Assembly (NCBI GenBank): GCA_025934375.1
Contig: JAICYD010000051.1
Location: forward strand, 1 to 44,616
Reading direction: 5' to 3'
DNA length: 44,616 nucleotides
Origin: Streptosporangiaceae bacterium
Lineage (GTDB): Bacteria > Actinomycetota > Actinomycetes > Streptosporangiales > Streptosporangiaceae
The notes beneath the pieces are model-generated. The model made no database searches. It was given only the letters and a program-made list of their open reading frames with translations, and was not told the DNA's origin. Numbering within the stretch: the first letter of the stretch is position 1; each line of letters opens with the position of its first letter. Positions 1 through 6,958 of this stretch are shown one piece after another. Position numbers and translations under genes: made by a program.

Positions 1-106
1 CTACATCTACCCCGAGGCCGGCCCCGACGGCACGCCTCAGGTTGACGACATCCAGGAGCGCGCCATCGACGGAATCCTCGAGTTCCTGGACAGTCACCTC
101 GACTGA
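1..106 (+). CDS. C-terminal end of an unidentified protein (partial)
   Basis: The frame starting at base 2 is open from the window edge to a TGA at 104-106 and gives 34 residues, beginning YIYPEAGPDG and ending EFLDSHLD. The amphipathic final helix (ILEFLDSHL) resembles the last helix of alpha/beta-hydrolase or dienelactone-hydrolase-like proteins, but this is too short to assign a family. A GC-rich inverted repeat follows it directly, which supports a real gene end. Confidence 0.5.
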   Translation, partial: YIYPEAGPDGTPQVDDIQERAIDGILEFLDSHLD

Positions 107-119
107 ACGGACCGCCCCC

Positions 120-143
120 CGCCGGCTGGTGCGGCGGCCGGCG
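120..143 (+). terminator. Candidate terminator hairpin after the partial gene
   Basis: Perfect 7 bp arms CGCCGGC (120-126) and GCCGGCG (137-143) enclose a 10 nt loop, 14 bp after the stop at 106. There is no T-tract, which is common for actinobacterial terminators. Bases 144-345 hold nothing else I can support. Confidence 0.4.
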
Positions 144-345
144 AGCACAGGTCATCCTTTCTGGAGCGGCGTTGAGTACCGGGCGTTTCCCGTCAGCTCG
201 TACGCGCCGTGAGGCCTCCGGCGTGTGCCGTCGGCTGCACCGGGGAAAGCAGGCATCAGCGCAGCAGGCTAGGGTTCCTGGGCCGGCGTTGGCTCAATCC
301 TGCCGTCCCTTGCGGGGTATGCGGGGCGTCTGGTGCTTAGCGGGG

Positions 346-780
346 TCAGCGGTCGTTGCGGTGGGCGAGGGGCCGCAGCAGTGCCAGCACGGCGGCGGAG
401 CCGGGTACGGGCTCAAAGAACTTAGCGTCGGCTGCTTCCACGGCGGCGATGGCCTGCACGGCTACTTCGGCGCCGCGGCCGGTCACGCGCAGCCTTCTGG
501 CGCGGGTGTCTGCGGTGTCGACCTCGCGCCGGATCAGGCCTTTGGCTTCCAGCTTGCGCAGTACCTGGGAGGTCATTTTGACGTCGGTGCCAGCCTGCGT
601 GGCCAGGCTGAGCTGGTTGGGGTCCTGGCCCTGGGAGTTCAGCCACCAGGTGGCGGCCAGCAGCACGAACTGCACGTGGGTCAGGTCCAGCGGGGCCAGC
701 GCCGCGGCGATGTCACGCTGCCAGCGCAGCGTGACATGCCACAGCAGGAACCCCGGGCTCTCATCGGGGTCGAGTGGCAC
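346..780 (-). CDS. MarR-family winged-helix transcriptional regulator
   Basis: 144 residues, the usual MarR length. An N-terminal dimer helix is followed by a winged helix in which LSLATQAGTDVKMTSQVLRKLEAKGLIRR is the helix-turn-helix (roughly residues 57-85) and DTADTRARRLRVTGRG is the wing with the typical D-x-R-x-R-x2-x-T-x-x-G pattern. The GTG start at 780 has GGAAGG about 8 nt upstream. It begins 3 bp after the stop of the SRPBCC gene at 784, so the two are almost certainly co-transcribed. The likely role is local repression of this pair; the ligand is unknown. A palindrome at 1215-1236 is a candidate self-operator. Confidence 0.9.
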   Translation of the reverse strand: MPLDPDESPGFLLWHVTLRWQRDIAAALAPLDLTHVQFVLLAATWWLNSQGQDPNQLSLATQAGTDVKMTSQVLRKLEAKGLIRREVDTADTRARRLRVTGRGAEVAVQAIAAVEAADAKFFEPVPGSAAVLALLRPLAHRNDR

Positions 781-783
781 GGC

Positions 784-1200
784 CTAGCCTTCCGCCAGTG
801 CCGCCAGGGCCGCGAGCACCTGGGGGAAGTCGGCGGTGATCGCCGGGCCAAGCTGAGGGCCGACCTGGTCAGCGGCCGGGCCGGAGATCTCCGTCCGGTA
901 GATGATCCGGGTCCGGCCGCCGGCCGCCGGCTCCAGCCGGTGCACGGTGCGGACGGTGAAGTCACCGGCGTCCATCTCGTCGGTGAACAGTTCGCCGGGC
1001 ACGATCCTGGCCAGGCGCATCTGGACTGGCTCGTCCCCGGGCGGGGTCATCGTGAACGCCGTGCCGACAGCGAACGGGCCGCCGACCGTGATCTTCTCGA
1101 TGCCCTCGTTCCACTGCGGCCATGCCGCGATATCGGACCAAAGGCGCCAGACCACATCTGGCGCGGCGGTGGTCTCCACGGCGTGCTCATACTCCCACAT
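784..1200 (-). CDS. SRPBCC-family (START/polyketide cyclase-like) protein
   Basis: 138 residues from an ATG at 1200, reading MWEYEHAVETTAAPDVVWRL. The opening strand, the V-W-x-x-W-S-D motif and PQWNEGIEKI are typical of SRPBCC proteins, which bind small hydrophobic ligands in a helix-grip fold; the family includes cyclases, lipid carriers and proteins of unknown function. The frame is open upstream to 1302, but the family alignment begins at this ATG and the upstream part contains the operator candidate. It is the first gene of a two-gene unit with the MarR regulator, a common actinobacterial pairing. The specific ligand cannot be inferred. Confidence 0.85.
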   Translation of the reverse strand: MWEYEHAVETTAAPDVVWRLWSDIAAWPQWNEGIEKITVGGPFAVGTAFTMTPPGDEPVQMRLARIVPGELFTDEMDAGDFTVRTVHRLEPAAGGRTRIIYRTEISGPAADQVGPQLGPAITADFPQVLAALAALAEG

Positions 1201-1214
1201 GCGTCCACCGCTAA

Positions 1215-1236
1215 GTTGATCTACGCACAGATTAAC
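1215..1236. promoter_or_regulatory. Candidate MarR operator palindrome
   Basis: GTTGATCT (1215-1222) and AGATTAAC (1229-1236) are inverted copies with one mismatch in eight, separated by 6 bp. It lies 14 bp upstream of the SRPBCC start, in the promoter position of the SRPBCC-MarR unit. A 22 bp imperfect palindrome is typical of MarR dimer sites. Binding by this regulator is inferred. Confidence 0.5.
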
Positions 1237-2022
1237 TACGCGCGGATCATCTGTCAACCGGAAGCGCGGGCACCCCAACCTGCGGCACGCGAGAGCCGGC
1301 ACCAGGGGGGCGTGGGCGGCCAGCCCTGGCCCACGCGGGTGCGCGGCCAGCTGCCCCGCACCCGCGGCAGATCGTCCCGTTCTGGCTCCACCACAACAGC
1401 CAGGACACCGACTCGGCTGCCGTCCAGAACGGCGGTTCGCGATCGTGCTGCTGGTAGCGAGTAGTGACCCGACCTCTCCCTGGAGGGGGGTGCGAACAGG
1501 GCCCCCGGCGACCTCGTCATCGTCGGCGGAGGAACGTCACCCGGCCTGCCGGTTGCCAGCTGGCCGCCTGCGGTCCCCGGGGTTCCGCTCGAGCCGCCAC
1601 GCGGCCGGGGCACCGCGCGGCTCGTCAACAGCGGCACCCTGGCCGCGCGATGCCCGGCGTGCGGGAGATCGGTGAAGTGGCTCGCGAGCGGAACCCTGGT
1701 CGCCCACAAGGTGCGCGACGAGCGGTGCCCAGGAAGCGGCGGCCTGCCCGCCGAGGACCCTTGCACTCGCACGTCTGCGAGCGGATGCGCCAAGACCTGG
1801 CGGACGCTCTGCAGCGGCGGTGGGAGGAGTCCCTCAAGGTCCGCGCGGAGCTGTCGCCGCACTCGGCAGTGCCTGTCCTCGATAAGTGGCTGGCACCGCT
1901 GCGGAGATTGGATCAGGGAGGCGGGCGTAACCCGGCCTCCCAAATTCCTCCCACTGACACCCCGGATGCCGACGCACAGGTGGCGTAAGCCGCGTTGATG
2001 AGCGTCTGACCTGGGATTTCTT
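1237..2022. other. Region without a convincing gene, downstream of tRNA-Val
   Basis: About 790 bp between the SRPBCC promoter and the 3' end of the tRNA. Long open frames exist on both strands, as expected at this GC content, but their translations are rich in Arg, Pro and Ala and show no family signature or ribosome binding site. The exception is a zinc-ribbon-like stretch listed separately. The position directly 3' of a tRNA gene is where integrative elements commonly insert, so a decayed element is possible. I see no second copy of the tRNA 3' end. Confidence 0.4.
1621..1746 (+). pseudogene. Possible remnant encoding a zinc-ribbon motif
   Basis: In the frame starting at 1621 the translation contains CPACGRSVKWLASGTLVAHK followed by VRDERCPGSG. 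The CxxC, a conserved H in VAHK, and C-P-G-S-G resemble small zinc-ribbon proteins found on actinobacterial phages and integrative elements. No ATG, GTG or TTG lies between the upstream in-frame stop codons (1462-1467) and the motif, so it has no obvious start and looks broken. The call rests on motif resemblance only. Confidence 0.3.
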
Positions 2023-2025
2023 TGG

Positions 2026-2097
2026 TGGGCGATACTGGGATCGAACCAGTGACCTCTTCGGTGTGAACGAAGCGCTCTCCCGCTGAGCCAATCGCCC
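2026..2097 (-). tRNA. tRNA-Val, anticodon CAC
   Basis: The reverse complement folds into a complete 72 nt cloverleaf. The acceptor is GGGCGAT/ATCGCCC, the D arm is GCTC/GAGC, the anticodon stem CTTCG/CGAAG carries loop TTCACAC (anticodon CAC, reading GTG), and the T arm is ACTGG/CCAGT with loop TTCGATC. The discriminator is A, and CCA is encoded in the genome at 2023-2025. It lies on the same strand as the upstream Roadblock gene but is separated from it by a strong hairpin. Confidence 0.95.
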
Positions 2098-2120
2098 GGG
2101 AACAGGTACAGCGTAGCGCA

Positions 2121-2163
2121 TCTTGCGGCCTGCCGTGCGCCAGCGCGCACGGCAGGCCGCAAG
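2121..2163 (-). terminator. Strong terminator after the kinase-Roadblock unit
   Basis: CTTGCGGCCTGCCGTGCGC (2122-2140) is perfectly complementary to bases 2145-2163, giving a 19 bp stem with a 4 nt loop. It starts just 1 bp beyond the Roadblock stop codon and 24 bp before the tRNA 5' end. It separates the sensor unit from the tRNA and marks the true end of the set. Confidence 0.85.
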
Positions 2164-2164
2164 G

Positions 2165-2560
2165 CTACAGGGCGCGCAGGGCGGGGGTCAGGTAGTGGCC
2201 GACCGCCTCGACGAGCTGGGTCATCTCATAGGAGACGATGTCGGTGTCGCAGTCTAGGGCGGCCAGGACGGCGAGGCTGGCCCCGTCGCTGATCGCCATG
2301 ACGATCATGAGGCCGGTCTCCATCTCCACCAGCGCCTGGCCAGGCTGGCCGGCCTCGAAGATCCGCGCGGCGCCCTGGATCAGGCTGTACAGGCCGCAGG
2401 TGATCGCCGCGAACTGCCCGGCGAAGGCTTGCGGGATGTACTCCGATACCCCGAGCGGCACGCCGTCGGCGGAGACCACGATGGCATGCGTCACCCCGGC
2501 CACCCGGGCGGTGAAATCGGCGACGAGCCAGTTCAGGTCCTGGCGGTATGCGTAGCTCAA
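2165..2560 (-). CDS. Roadblock/LC7-domain protein (CvnB-like)
   Basis: 131 residues with the single Roadblock/LC7 fold seen in conservon CvnB and MglB-like proteins: DLNWLVADFTARVAGVTHAI, then VVSADGVPLG and the middle strand-helix region through VEMETGLMIVMAISDGASLAVLAA. In known conservons this partner works with a membrane sensor kinase, a DUF742 protein and a small GTPase. The TTG start at 2560 overlaps the kinase TGA as TTGA and is preceded by GGAGAGGG with a 9 nt gap, so translation is coupled. No DUF742 or GTPase gene follows; a terminator does. Confidence 0.9.
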   Translation of the reverse strand: MSYAYRQDLNWLVADFTARVAGVTHAIVVSADGVPLGVSEYIPQAFAGQFAAITCGLYSLIQGAARIFEAGQPGQALVEMETGLMIVMAISDGASLAVLAALDCDTDIVSYEMTQLVEAVGHYLTPALRAL

Positions 2561-5229
2561 CGGTCGATGCCCTCTCCGGCGCTAGGTGTCTGGCTCTTGC
2601 CGCGGCGGACGCCGCGCTGGAACCCGCTCAGCCGGCTGCGCGCGATGTCCGGCGTCCGGTGCGCCCACTGCTGATGGGGAGACGGGGACTCATGATGATC
2701 CGGCTGGTGGCTGGGCCGCGTGATGTCCGTCCGGCGGGTGGTGTCGGCCAGCCCGGGGGCGAGGTTGGCTCGCGGGACGCGCACCGGCAGGCCGCTGCGC
2801 GTCTGCTCGCCGTTGCCCTGGCTGCCGTTGCCCTGCTCGCCGTATCCGTGCCCGCCGTATCCGTGCCCGCCGTTGCCCTGCTCGCCGTATCCCTGCTCGC
2901 CGTACGCGTGCCCGCCGTTGCCCTGGGCGTCGTACGCGTGCCCGCCGTTGCCCTGGGCGTCGTACCCCTGGTTGGCGGTCATGCTGGCGGCCGCAGGGAC
3001 GCGCGGGACGTCGTTCGGGCCCGCGTGCGGGTCAGTGAACCACTTCGACGACGCCACGGGGGCCGTCCGCCCGGCTGGACGCGGCGAGACGGGCTCGGGG
3101 GCGGGGGTGGGCAGGGCGGGCTGGGCGGGCAGCGACGCGCGCGACGCCCCCCCGGGACGCCGGCCGGGGACGCCGATGTGGCGCATCGCCGGGTGGAGCC
3201 TGCCGAAGGGACGGTCGCCTTGCAAGATGATGGTGTCCGGCAGCCACACCATGGCGATGATTCCCTGCGGCGGCCGGGCGCGCAGCCGGACGCGGATGCC
3301 ATGTCGCTCGGCCAGCCGCGCCACGGCGAATAGCCCCATGTGGCGCGAGACCGACACGTCCATGACGGGCGGGTTGTCCAGCCGGTCGTTGAGCTCGGCG
3401 AGCGCCCCGCCGGGGATGCCAACCCCGTTGTCGGCGACCTCGACGAGCACCCCGCCGCTGCTGACCTGCTGGGCGGTCATGTGCACGGGCGTGTCCCGTG
3501 GCGAGAACGTCGTGGCGTTCTCGACGACCTCAGCCAGCAGGTGCACCACGTCGGACACGGCTGACCCGGCGAGCGAGACGCCCTGCTGGATGTTCAGCGT
3601 CACCCGGCTGTACTGCTCGATCTCCGAGATCGCGGCGCGGGCCACGTCGGTCAGCGGCACCGGCTCGCTCCGCTTGCGTGCGGGCTCGTGCCCGGCCAGC
3701 AGCAGCAGGTTCTCGGAGTTGCGGCGCATGCGGGTGACCAGGTGGTCCATCGCGAACAGGTTGGACAGGCGGCTGGGGTCGTCCTCGTTTTGCTCCAGGG
3801 AGTCGATCATCCGGACCAGCCGCTCGATCAGGGCCTGGCTGCGCCGCGACAGGTTGACGAACATCGCGTTGTAGCTGGTGCGCAGGAGCGCCTCGTTGCC
3901 CGCCAGCCGCACCGCCTCGGCGTGCACCCGGTCGAACGCGCGGGCAACCTGGCCGATCTCGTCGCCCGAGGTCACGTCGATCGGGACGATGTCCAAGCTG
4001 GCGGCGGCGTCCGCGGACTCGCCCAGCCGCCGCACCCGCTCGGGCAGCTGAACGGACGCGATGTCGAGCGCGTCGGCCCGCAGCCTGCGCAGCGGGCGGA
4101 CCAGGGACCTGGTCACCAGTAGGGTCGCGATCGCCACGATGAGCAGGATGATCACGGTCAGCACGGCGGTGAGCACCGCCGACGACGCCGCGCCTTGCTG
4201 GAGCTGCTGGGCACGGGCGACGATGTTGGCGGCGACCTGCTGCTCGACCGCCTGCATTCCGTCGACCGTGGCCGACATGTCCGTGTACCAGGTCTGGGGC
4301 AGCACCTTGGGGTCGTAGCCGCCGGCGGTAATGGTATCGGCGTCGACGGCTCCGTTGCCGAAGACCAAGATCTCGATGGACTCCGCCTGGCTCACCATGA
4401 GCCCGCCGACTCGGCTGAAGAACGCGCTGCGCTCGGCGGGCGTCGCGGTCGTGCCGAACGCAGTCTTGTCGGTGGCCTGGACGGACTGCGCGGTCGTGAG
4501 CGCCTGCAGTTCCCCGTCCGCGAAGTTGTGGTTCAGCAGCGCGTTGTCCATCAGCGCGCGCTGCTGGGAGGCCTCGTCCTTGGCCAGCGCCAGCGAGTTG
4601 AGCGCCTGGACGTCGTTAGCGAGGGCGGCGTCCGAGGTGCCCTGGGCGATCTGGTCGTTCAGCGAGATCATCGCGTTGATAGGGGTCGCGTAGGCGGCGA
4701 CCACCGAAAGGGCGGACTGGCTGATTTGCGCGATCTCGCGCGTCTGGTGCAGGTTGCTGGCGGCCGACAGCACGGTGGCCACCTTGGCCTGGATGTTCGC
4801 CGGGAAGGAGGCGCCGATTCCGGTGGCCAGCGTCCGCACGCTGGCCGCGGCGGTGTTCGTCGCGTCATAAGCCGGCTGCAGCAACGCGAGCTGGGTGGTG
4901 GTGGCGGCGACGGGAGCGATGCCCGTCGTCTGGTCGCGCTCGTTCTCCAACGCCTGCACCAAGACGGTGACCTGCTGCCCGAGGGTGGCGAGCTGGGAGA
5001 CGCGGCCAAAGGACGCCGCGGTGCTGGCCGCCGTCGCGACTCGCAGGCCGCCGAAGACCAGGCCCATGGCGAGCGCCAGCGCGGAGACCGCGAGCAGCCG
5101 CCACGACACTGGCCGGTCCCGCAAGGCGAGCGCCCGCGGACCGCTGAGATTGATGCCCGCCGGCTTCCTGGCGTGCTTAGAGGCCCGTCCGACGCGGCGA
5201 GCGGCGAGCGCTACTCCATGATTGTCCAA
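2557..5229 (-). CDS. Conservon-type membrane sensor kinase with NIT-like sensor domain (CvnA-like)
   Basis: 890 residues. TM1 lies near residues 44-64, and an extracytoplasmic NIT-type helical sensor near 67-348 contains LENERDQTTG. TM2 is near 350-372 and HAMP follows to about 445. A DHp-like helical region contains MDHLVTRMRR (His near 496), and the GHKL ATPase has an N box ELVVEN-like EVVENATTFS (567-576) and a G1 box DNGVGIPGG (600-608). A disordered Pro-rich tail then ends in Gly/Asn/Gln/His repeats. The TTG start at 5229 has AAGGA 9 nt upstream. It is cotranslated with the Roadblock gene. Canonical conservons continue with cvnC and cvnD, which are absent here. The upstream neighbour on the same strand is a binding lipoprotein that could present a ligand. 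Confidence 0.9.
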   Translation of the reverse strand: MDNHGVALAARRVGRASKHARKPAGINLSGPRALALRDRPVSWRLLAVSALALAMGLVFGGLRVATAASTAASFGRVSQLATLGQQVTVLVQALENERDQTTGIAPVAATTTQLALLQPAYDATNTAAASVRTLATGIGASFPANIQAKVATVLSAASNLHQTREIAQISQSALSVVAAYATPINAMISLNDQIAQGTSDAALANDVQALNSLALAKDEASQQRALMDNALLNHNFADGELQALTTAQSVQATDKTAFGTTATPAERSAFFSRVGGLMVSQAESIEILVFGNGAVDADTITAGGYDPKVLPQTWYTDMSATVDGMQAVEQQVAANIVARAQQLQQGAASSAVLTAVLTVIILLIVAIATLLVTRSLVRPLRRLRADALDIASVQLPERVRRLGESADAAASLDIVPIDVTSGDEIGQVARAFDRVHAEAVRLAGNEALLRTSYNAMFVNLSRRSQALIERLVRMIDSLEQNEDDPSRLSNLFAMDHLVTRMRRNSENLLLLAGHEPARKRSEPVPLTDVARAAISEIEQYSRVTLNIQQGVSLAGSAVSDVVHLLAEVVENATTFSPRDTPVHMTAQQVSSGGVLVEVADNGVGIPGGALAELNDRLDNPPVMDVSVSRHMGLFAVARLAERHGIRVRLRARPPQGIIAMVWLPDTIILQGDRPFGRLHPAMRHIGVPGRRPGGASRASLPAQPALPTPAPEPVSPRPAGRTAPVASSKWFTDPHAGPNDVPRVPAAASMTANQGYDAQGNGGHAYDAQGNGGHAYGEQGYGEQGNGGHGYGGHGYGEQGNGSQGNGEQTRSGLPVRVPRANLAPGLADTTRRTDITRPSHQPDHHESPSPHQQWAHRTPDIARSRLSGFQRGVRRGKSQTPSAGEGIDR
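2803..2970 (-). repeat. Coding tandem repeats in the kinase tail
   Basis: The kinase C-terminal tail is built from repeated units such as YDAQGNGGHA and YGEQGNGGHG, encoded by roughly 15-30 bp DNA repeats (on the plus strand the motif GCCGTTGCCCTG recurs). The segment lies outside the catalytic domains and is probably disordered. Boundaries are approximate. Confidence 0.7.
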
Positions 5230-5290
5230 TGCCTACTGTCCTTGCTGGCCTCAAGGCCTGGGGCGGATTACGCTCCAGGAGAATCGGACG

Positions 5291-5316
5291 GTGGCGCCAC
5301 CGCGAGATGGCGCCAC
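5291..5316 (-). terminator. Hairpin between binding-protein and kinase genes
   Basis: GTGGCGCCA (5291-5299) and TGGCGCCAC (5308-5316) form a perfect 9 bp stem with an 8 nt loop in the 136 bp gap between the lipoprotein and kinase genes. Each arm also contains the self-palindrome TGGCGCCA, so a protein-binding site pair is an alternative. It may attenuate read-through into the kinase gene. Confidence 0.5.
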
Positions 5317-5365
5317 TCGCTGTGAAAGATGCGGGATGACGGGGATCGGGAGGCCGGCCGGCGGG

Positions 5366-6667
5366 TTAGCCAGCCCCCCAGTTCGGCTTGCTGGCGATGA
5401 ACTGAGATGTGGTGCTGCCGTCGGGGTTCAGGCCCTGGACGAAGTTGCCGTTGTTCCACTGGAAAATGAAGCCGGCCGCCTTGCCGTTCTCACCGAGGGC
5501 GTCGAACATGACCGGGCCTTGCACGCTGCTCAGCGTGACGCCGCTGTGCAGGTAGCGGATGATCTTGGCGTTGTCGACGTCGCCGGTGGCGGTGACGGCC
5601 TGGGCCATCACCTGCCCGACGGAGTAGGCCTCGGCGACGTCGGCGTTGATGTCAGCTGCGGTGCCGCCGTACTTGGCGAGGTACTCCTTGACCATCTGGT
5701 GGCTCTGGGCGTTGGGGAACGAGGGGAACCAGCCGTTGGGCACCATGACCCCGGTGGCGTTCTTCACGTTCACCACGTCGGTGAACGCCTTGCCCTGGTC
5801 CGGGCCGGAGGCGGCGATGAACATCCGCGGGTTGTACTTGTCCTGCTCGAACACCTTCATGAAGTCGGCGACCATCGGGACGTCGGTGGAACCGAGCACC
5901 ACGATGTCGGCCTTGGTGCTGGCGACGGCCTGGGCGGCGGCCCGGTCGGACGCCGTGGACTCGACGAAGGGCGGGAAGCTCTTGATGGTGATGGCCTTGT
6001 TGAGGTTCGTCACGAGCGTCTGGGCGAACTGCACCGGGGGCGCGGCGAAGGGGTCCTCGGTGTAGGGGAACGCGACGGTCAGCTGCCTTTGCTGGCTGGC
6101 CGGCAGGTTCTTGATGTAGTCCACCAGGGGCAGCATGGCGGCGGCGACCGGCTGGGAAACGTCGAAGACGTTGTGGTCGGCCTGGTTGAGCGGCGTGTCG
6201 AAGACGGCCGGGGCGCCGCCGGCTCCCTCCACGAACGCGTAGCCGTACCGCGCGGCCACCGCGGAGGCGGGGGTGGTGAGCAGCGACGAGTACGGCCCGA
6301 AGGTCAAGTCGACCTTGTCCTGGCCAATGAGCGTCTGGTAGTTGGTCACCACGTTGGCCGGCGAGCTGTGGTCGTTGAGGATCTTGAGCTCGACCTGGCG
6401 CCCCAGCAGGCCATCGTGGGCGTTGACGTCGCTGGCCCACAGTTCGTACCCGCGCTGGAACGCCTGCCCGTCGGCACCGCGCGGCCCGTCCAGCGACAGT
6501 GACGCGCCGATGACGATCGGGCCGCTGGAGTTGCCCGGCGACGTGCCGCCGGCGCTGCTAGTGCTGCCGCCACTGCCAGTGCACCCGCCGAGGACGCCCG
6601 CGGCGAGCACCGTAATGGCCGCGGCCGCGATCGCATTGGCGGGGAACCGAGGGTGGGCACGTTTCAC
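5366..6667 (-). CDS. Orphan substrate-binding lipoprotein, branched-chain amino-acid (LivK) type
   Basis: 433 residues with a lipoprotein signal: MKRAHPRF, a hydrophobic stretch, and lipobox VLGGC with Cys29, then a Gly/Ser linker. The mature part has the type 1 periplasmic-binding-protein pattern: PIVIGASLSLDGPRG at the start, FQRGYELWASDVNAHDGLLG, VDLTFGPYSSLLTTPASAVA, and a C-terminal lobe containing MVPNGWFPSF. The GTG start at 6667 has a strong AAGGAGGAA 5 nt upstream. No permease or ATPase gene lies in the window, so transport is doubtful. It may act as an external receptor for the adjacent kinase, or work with a transporter elsewhere. Confidence 0.88.
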   Translation of the reverse strand: MKRAHPRFPANAIAAAAITVLAAGVLGGCTGSGGSTSSAGGTSPGNSSGPIVIGASLSLDGPRGADGQAFQRGYELWASDVNAHDGLLGRQVELKILNDHSSPANVVTNYQTLIGQDKVDLTFGPYSSLLTTPASAVAARYGYAFVEGAGGAPAVFDTPLNQADHNVFDVSQPVAAAMLPLVDYIKNLPASQQRQLTVAFPYTEDPFAAPPVQFAQTLVTNLNKAITIKSFPPFVESTASDRAAAQAVASTKADIVVLGSTDVPMVADFMKVFEQDKYNPRMFIAASGPDQGKAFTDVVNVKNATGVMVPNGWFPSFPNAQSHQMVKEYLAKYGGTAADINADVAEAYSVGQVMAQAVTATGDVDNAKIIRYLHSGVTLSSVQGPVMFDALGENGKAAGFIFQWNNGNFVQGLNPDGSTTSQFIASKPNWGAG

Positions 6668-6720
6668 CCGGTTCCTCCTTCCCTATTCCTCGCGAGCACG
6701 GGGTTGCTCGCGGTACTCAG

Positions 6721-6865
6721 GGTTGGTTATATCAACCTAAATGGGTCTACATCTCACTAATTGCACATCTTTAAGAACTAGTAAAGAAAGATGTGAATGC
6801 TATAACGCGAGGGGTTTGACATGCCTCAATGTCTTTTTTCTGAGTAACGTATTTGTCCGACTATG
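6721..6865. promoter_or_regulatory. AT-rich regulatory region upstream of the binding-protein gene
   Basis: Bases about 6715-6890 are markedly AT-rich against a very GC-rich background. They contain three inverted repeats: GGTTG/CAACC around an AT core (6721-6737), CACATCTTT/AAAGATGTG with a 14 nt spacer (6764-6772 and 6787-6795), and GACAT/ATGTC around 6818-6833. The sequence TTGACA occurs at 6816-6821 but no convincing -10 follows at normal spacing. The region separates the divergent lipoprotein and methyltransferase genes, so it probably carries promoters and operators for either. Confidence 0.5.
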
Positions 6866-6958
6866 GGCGAAAAATGCCATCTGTCGCATTGGCGTCCCGT
6901 CGGGCAGCCACGGGAAGCCACGTCAAGCCCGGCGCCCGGTACCCCTTAGCATCGTGGC

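Noticed and set aside
172..1464. 430-codon plus-strand frame over the MarR and SRPBCC genes
   Set aside because: Both minus-strand genes have clear families; this frame is antisense noise.
4195..5325. Long plus-strand frame opposite the sensor kinase
   Set aside because: Shadow of the kinase gene; no ribosome binding site or recognisable domain.
6816..6850. A sigma-70 promoter from TTGACA at 6816
   Set aside because: No -10 hexamer lies at 16-19 bp; the nearest match is about 23 bp away.
6741..6900. A small protein gene in the AT-rich region upstream of the methyltransferase
   Set aside because: The open frame has atypical composition, no ribosome binding site and runs into the methyltransferase gene out of frame.
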